Origin: Thiogranum sp963752745
GTDB taxonomy: Bacteria; Pseudomonadota; Gammaproteobacteria; DSM-19610
Direction of reading: 5' to 3'
Assembly (NCBI GenBank): GCA_963752745.1
Contig: CAVWAK010000030.1
Coordinates: forward strand, 1-64,000
DNA length: 64,000 nt
Position numbers and translations under genes: made by a program. Position 1 is the stretch's first letter; every line of letters begins with the position of its first letter. The notes under the pieces are model-generated. The model saw nothing but the letters and a program-made list of their open reading frames with translations, did not search any database and had not been told where the DNA came from. This document shows positions 59,711-64,000 of the stretch, one piece after another.

Positions 59711-61099
59711 ATGCACATTGAATTCTACGGCGCGACCAGCGGTATTACCGGTTCCTGTCATATCCTGCGAGCCAATGGCCACCTGGTGCTGCTGGACTGC
59801 GGCCTTATCCAGGGGCGTCGTGAGGAGGAGGCCAGAAATCGGGAGCCATTTCCATTTTCACCGGGTGACATCAGTGCTGTGGTGCTGAGTCATGGGCATA
59901 TCGATCATTCGGGCCGGCTGCCGTTACTGGTGAAGCAGGGGTACCAGGGGCCAATCTATACACAGAATGCAACGGGTGCCCTGTGTGAAATTCTGCTGGA
60001 GGATTCTGCCTCGTTGCAGAGGCGCGATGCCGATTACGAGAACAAGTGGCGCAAGCGCAAGAACAAACCGCTGATCGAGCCACTGTATAGCATTGAGGAT
60101 GCCCGCAATGCGCTGGCGAATATCGTCGGCATGCGCTATCGCGAGAAAAAAGAAATTCTGCCAGGTATCAGCATACGCTTCCAGGATGCCGGGCATATCC
60201 TGGGCTCAAGCAGTGTGGAAGTGTGGCTGAATGAAAACGGTGTGCAACGCAAGATCGTATTCAGCGGTGACCTGGGGCAGTATGACTCGCCGATTCTGAA
60301 TGATCCTGCTGTCATCGAGGAGGCCGACCATGTGCTGATCGAAAGCACCTATGGCAACCGACGCCACCGCGACCGGCAGATGACCATAGATGAAATCGGC
60401 GAAATTATCAGTTCCGCCAGTCACCAGCATGGCAACCTGCTGATTCCCGCCTTTTCGATAGGGCGCAGCCAGGAGATTCTGTACTTCCTCGGCAAGCATT
60501 ACGATGAATGGGAACTGGATCGCTGGGAAGTATTTCTCGACAGCCCGATGGCGATCAAGGCCAGCAAGGTCTACTGGGACTACCCGCACCTGTACGACGA
60601 GGAGGCGACACGCCTGCGGCGTAACATGAATGAAATGCCACCCTTCAAGGCTCTGCACCTGACGTCCAGTGTGGAGGACTCGATGGCGATCAACAATATC
60701 AGGAGCGGCGCCATTATCATCGCCGGCAGCGGCATGTGCAATGGCGGTCGCATTGTTCACCACCTCAAACGCAACATTGCCCGCGAAGGCACGCATATCA
60801 TGATTGTCGGTTACCAGGCCTATGGCACGCTGGGACGCCGGCTGGTGGACGGCGAGGAGCAGGTAAAGATACACGGTGATTTCTATCCGGTGCGCGCGCA
60901 GGTGCATACCGTCGGTGGTTTATCCGCGCATGCCGACGTCGATGACCTCAGCCGCTGGATCAGTCATTTCAGGAATGACCCGGCAGTGCATGTGGTGCAT
61001 GGCGAAGCGCAGTCCAAGCAGGATTTCCGTGACCGGCTGGAAGGCGAGCTGGGGTTCAGGGCCGATGTCCCGGAGCAAGGTCAGGAACTCGAATTGTGA
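59711..61099 (+). CDS. Beta-CASP metallo-beta-lactamase-fold ribonuclease
   Basis: 462 residues of the CPSF73/YsgP-like class. The MBL motif SHGHIDHSG (HxHxDH, about residues 57-65) is followed by SGDLGQYDSP, a central beta-CASP domain with IESTYGNRRHRD and IPAFSIGRSQEIL, and C-terminal GLSAHADVDDL and VVHGEAQSK. Members cut RNA as endonucleases and some as 5'-3' exonucleases. ATG 59711 is chosen over TTG 59705. The gene stands alone. Confidence 0.93.
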   Translation: MHIEFYGATSGITGSCHILRANGHLVLLDCGLIQGRREEEARNREPFPFSPGDISAVVLSHGHIDHSGRLPLLVKQGYQGPIYTQNATGALCEILLEDSASLQRRDADYENKWRKRKNKPLIEPLYSIEDARNALANIVGMRYREKKEILPGISIRFQDAGHILGSSSVEVWLNENGVQRKIVFSGDLGQYDSPILNDPAVIEEADHVLIESTYGNRRHRDRQMTIDEIGEIISSASHQHGNLLIPAFSIGRSQEILYFLGKHYDEWELDRWEVFLDSPMAIKASKVYWDYPHLYDEEATRLRRNMNEMPPFKALHLTSSVEDSMAINNIRSGAIIIAGSGMCNGGRIVHHLKRNIAREGTHIMIVGYQAYGTLGRRLVDGEEQVKIHGDFYPVRAQVHTVGGLSAHADVDDLSRWISHFRNDPAVHVVHGEAQSKQDFRDRLEGELGFRADVPEQGQELEL

Positions 61100-61183
61100 T
61101 CTTTATAAATATATATAAAACATAAAGATAAAGAATATATCTACAGTGCTTTCACCTGTAATGGTGCGCTGATACGATAGGCC

Positions 61184-61450
61184 ATGAGTGATACATTACG
61201 CATCGATCATCAGCCTCGGCAGTTACGCTTTGTGGCATTAGTAGACGGCCAGGAGGCTCTGCTCGAGTATCAGCTGTTGCCTCGAAGCGGTATCGATTTT
61301 ACCTATACGTTTGTACCGGAATCGCTGCGCGGACATGGCGTCGCAGAGAAGCTGGTACGCACTGGCCTGGCGTGGGCGCGAGAACAGGGCTATACCATAG
61401 AGGCAAGTTGCTGGTATGTGCGCCGGTTTCTGAGCAGCCGTGGTCAGTAA
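61184..61450 (+). CDS. GNAT-type acetyltransferase (COG2388/YidJ-like)
   Basis: 88 residues, a minimal GNAT fold. The acetyl-CoA loop is VPESLRGHGVAEKLVRTGLA, followed by a short AREQGYTIEASCWYVRRFL segment. Small members of this group are uncharacterised. It starts about 80 bp after the nuclease gene across an AT-rich spacer. Confidence 0.82.
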   Translation: MSDTLRIDHQPRQLRFVALVDGQEALLEYQLLPRSGIDFTYTFVPESLRGHGVAEKLVRTGLAWAREQGYTIEASCWYVRRFLSSRGQ

Positions 61451-61641
61451 ACTGCTGCACTGCCACCAGTCGAAATGATGTGCTGTCAATCTGGCCCTTC
61501 ATGGCAGTGGCTCTTTATAAATTCCGTGATATGCCGATAACTGATGAGCGCCAAAAAAACGCTCTGAGACAACAGCTTATTGGCTCGGGGCACAGGCTGT
61601 AAATCAACAGAAGAGCTTCGTGAAATCGAGGTGGTGGTTTG

Positions 61642-64000
61642 ATGCGGTATGTTGCCCTGCTTTTATTGTTCTCTATCTCGGCAGAAGTTTTCCCGGGAAG
61701 CCGTGCTCAGGTTTTTGTGTTGCATTCGTACAGCCAGGAATATCCCTGGACCAGGGACCAGCACGAGGGTTTTATCCAAACGCTGATGTCCGGGTTGTCC
61801 CAGCCGCCTGTTATTAGTACAGAGTACCTGGATACCAAGCGCAGGCAGTTCGATCAGGCTTATGCGGAAAAGTTTTCCGCCTATCTTGAATATAAATACG
61901 CAAATTATCGCCCGGACCTGGTTTACGTTACTGACGATAATGCGCTCCGCTTTGCGCTCTCGAGTCTGGAAGAAATATTTCCGGGGGTGCCGGTCATATT
62001 TTCAGGCGTCAACGACTACGCTGTGCAGAAAGACATTACCCCGTCACGGGTGACCGGTGTTTTTGAAAAAAAGGAAATCAGCGCCAATATAGAACTGCTG
62101 GAAAGTATGGCGCGAGACGTCAAGGATATTGTTGTGGTTGGTGACGCCTCCGGTACTTACCTGGCAATAGAGCAGGATATAAAGGAGGCGCTGCAATATC
62201 ATCCTAAAATCAACGCTACTTATATAGCCGAAAAGAATATCGATCAGCTGGTTGCGCTTTTGCAGCAACGGCGCGAACAGTATCTTTTCCTGACAACGCT
62301 GGGTGAGATGAGTGACGCTTCAGGACAAACGCTGGCGCTCGCCGAAACAATAAGACAAATCGCCGCCGCCGGTGATTTTATTATTCTCAGTATGGAAGAT
62401 GCGTACTTGTTCCCCGGTGTTCTTGGGGGCTTCGTTACCAGTGGAAAACAACAGGGAAACACGGCGGGTAGCATGGCTTTATCCTGCCTCTCCGGCGATG
62501 ATCTGGATCGAATTGAAGCGGTGGAGAAAAGTCCTAACGAGTATATTTTTGACCAGGCTGAGTTATCAAGACATGGCCTCAAATTACCTCAGGACGTTGC
62601 CGACGTCGCGACTATCCTCAACCAGCCGACGACCTTCTATGAACGCAACCGGAGCCTTGTGCTCGGAACCATGGTAGGCCTCCTCGCGCTCATTTTTCTG
62701 TTAATGGCTGGTTTCCTGATCCTGTTGTCAATAAAAAACCGCCAGATCCAGAAAAAGAAAAACAAGATATCCGAACAGGCTGATGCGTTGCGCAAGGCGA
62801 AAAACAGCCTGACCACCGCGCAGCAGGTTGCCCACCTGGGGAGCTGGGAGAGGGATATTTCGACAAATGCCGTTACCTGGTCCGACGAGGTCTTCAGGAT
62901 ATTCGGCGAACAGCCACGGAGCTTTCGGCCAACCCTTGAGATTTATCTCTCCTACCTGACGCCTGAAGATCATGCAAAGACTGAAGCGGTAATTGCTGAT
63001 GCCATCGAGAATAAAAATACTTTTGAAGTCGAGCTGAAGATAACCCGGAAGGATGGCTCGGTCCGTTATGTTCGGGAAATGGGCTATGTGAACTTCAGTG
63101 AAAGCGGCAAGCCGACCAATATTGTTGGCACGGTACTGGATATCACCAATATCAAAAATGCCGAGCAGCAAGAGAAGCAGCGATTTGAACAGGTCGAGCG
63201 GTTCCAGGATGCACTACTGGAATGGTCAAGAGTTGACTACAAGAACATTGAAGAGGCGCTGCAGCGGGCAACAGAAATCTCGTCCCGGACTCTGAATGTC
63301 GATCGCGTCAGTATCTGGCTTTACAACGACGATCGTTCAGCTATCAAGTGCGAAATACTCTATCTTGCTTCCTCCGGAGAATATGCATCCGGCATGGAGC
63401 TGAGTAAAAGGGAATTCCCTCGATACTTCGAGGCTTTGCAGGAAGGCAAGCTGATGGCGATCACTGATGCCATGAACGATGTTCGCACCAGTGAATTCAC
63501 CCAGACATATCTTGAACCCCTGGGTATTGTTTCCATGCTGGATGCGCCAATTTTCTATCATGGGAATGTTATCGGTGTCGTCTGTCACGAGCAGGTTGGG
63601 GTTCAGAGAGGCTGGTCACCACAGGATCGGGAGTTTTCGTCTGCGATAAGCAAAACGGTCTCGCTGTCGCTGGAAGTGGAAAAGCGCAAGGGGATCGAGG
63701 AACAGCTGGAGCATCAGGCCTATCATGACGAGCTGACCAACTTGCCTAACCGAAGTCTGTTTCTTGACAGGCTTGATCAGGCCATAAAGCAGGCGCACCG
63801 GGCGAATAACAAACTGGCTGTTCTGTTTCTTGATCTGGATAACTTCAAAGAGATTAACGACAGCCTCGGACATGCTACTGGCGACCAGGTGCTTGTTTAT
63901 ATTGCCAACAAGCTGCGCGACAACCTGCGTGAAGTCGACACCATTGCCAGGCTGGGTGGCGACGAATTTACATTGATCATAAACAGTATTGAAGATGTAC
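61642..64000 (+). CDS. Substrate-binding/PAS/GAF/GGDEF sensor protein, cut by the window edge
   Basis: An open frame of at least 786 codons. A signal peptide is followed by a PF04392-like periplasmic binding domain (VLHSYSQEYPWTRDQHEGF at the start), a membrane helix (about 343-365), a PAS domain (VAHLGSWERDI onward), a GAF-like domain (about 530-680) and a GGDEF domain. The GGDEF domain has HDELTNLPNRSLFLDRLDQA and an intact RLGGDEFT at about residue 770. The sequence ends inside this domain, so an EAL domain may follow. It fuses in one chain what the 16918/17934 gene pair splits into two. It should make c-di-GMP in response to a periplasmic ligand. Confidence 0.9.
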   Translation, partial: MRYVALLLLFSISAEVFPGSRAQVFVLHSYSQEYPWTRDQHEGFIQTLMSGLSQPPVISTEYLDTKRRQFDQAYAEKFSAYLEYKYANYRPDLVYVTDDNALRFALSSLEEIFPGVPVIFSGVNDYAVQKDITPSRVTGVFEKKEISANIELLESMARDVKDIVVVGDASGTYLAIEQDIKEALQYHPKINATYIAEKNIDQLVALLQQRREQYLFLTTLGEMSDASGQTLALAETIRQIAAAGDFIILSMEDAYLFPGVLGGFVTSGKQQGNTAGSMALSCLSGDDLDRIEAVEKSPNEYIFDQAELSRHGLKLPQDVADVATILNQPTTFYERNRSLVLGTMVGLLALIFLLMAGFLILLSIKNRQIQKKKNKISEQADALRKAKNSLTTAQQVAHLGSWERDISTNAVTWSDEVFRIFGEQPRSFRPTLEIYLSYLTPEDHAKTEAVIADAIENKNTFEVELKITRKDGSVRYVREMGYVNFSESGKPTNIVGTVLDITNIKNAEQQEKQRFEQVERFQDALLEWSRVDYKNIEEALQRATEISSRTLNVDRVSIWLYNDDRSAIKCEILYLASSGEYASGMELSKREFPRYFEALQEGKLMAITDAMNDVRTSEFTQTYLEPLGIVSMLDAPIFYHGNVIGVVCHEQVGVQRGWSPQDREFSSAISKTVSLSLEVEKRKGIEEQLEHQAYHDELTNLPNRSLFLDRLDQAIKQAHRANNKLAVLFLDLDNFKEINDSLGHATGDQVLVYIANKLRDNLREVDTIARLGGDEFTLIINSIEDV

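Overview
The window looks like a chromosomal segment of a free-living gammaproteobacterium with an active envelope and a respiratory, partly sulfur-linked lifestyle. The basis is the gene families present (SelO, YceH, a PA4780-type RIO kinase, Bcp, a PhoQ-like kinase, MlaC, MipA/OmpV, several c-type cytochromes and many small lipoproteins) together with short palindromic repeats of the REP type. No rRNA, tRNA, CRISPR array, prophage or complete transposon was seen. Species cannot be named from the sequence alone.

Layout. 1-1400: an mlaC fragment fused to a decayed group II intron. 1400-16500: SelO, a FAH-type hydratase, a di-heme peroxidase, a SoxB-like 5'-nucleotidase facing a WYL regulator, a J-domain/PilZ fusion, a truncated GFA gene, a histidine kinase and an epimerase. 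16900-24600: a substrate-binding lipoprotein plus GGDEF-EAL enzyme, then a SulP permease coupled to a thiosulfate-dehydrogenase-like cytochrome. 24600-36300: Bcp, glycogen phosphorylase, YceH, a membrane protein/GTPase pair, a RIO kinase, small envelope proteins and a PhoQ-like kinase whose response regulator has been internally deleted. 36500-43400: a (KKG)n protein and a tightly overlapping eight-gene operon. 43600-54800: NYN, HD and MazG enzymes, a sugar-transferase-like protein, NUDIX, MipA, an exonuclease and a FtsX-type ABC efflux set. 55200-64000: a repeat-rich peptidoglycan-binding protein, a repeat-rich OmpA protein, a beta-CASP nuclease and a sensor diguanylate cyclase cut by the window edge.

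The strongest candidate for an undescribed system is the minus-strand operon at 37003-43406. It pairs a MotA/TolQ/ExbB-like membrane protein with an ExbD/MotB-like protein carrying an Asp next to its single membrane segment and a long periplasmic coiled coil. With them are two lipoproteins, a SPOR-like anchored protein, an SLT lytic transglycosylase and two further exported proteins. This suggests an ion-driven machine acting on peptidoglycan or the outer membrane. It lacks a Pal, a TonB or any defence nuclease. c-di-GMP signalling is a second theme: a GGDEF-EAL protein, a GGDEF sensor and a PilZ domain fused to a DnaJ J-domain.

Several genes carry single-base frameshifts, mostly next to short G/C runs (peroxidase, 5'-nucleotidase, WYL regulator, OmpA-repeat protein). 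Some of these may be sequence errors rather than real lesions. Other breaks (mlaC/intron, GFA/kinase, response regulator, MddA-like gene) look like true deletion scars, and one of them is bracketed by repeats.
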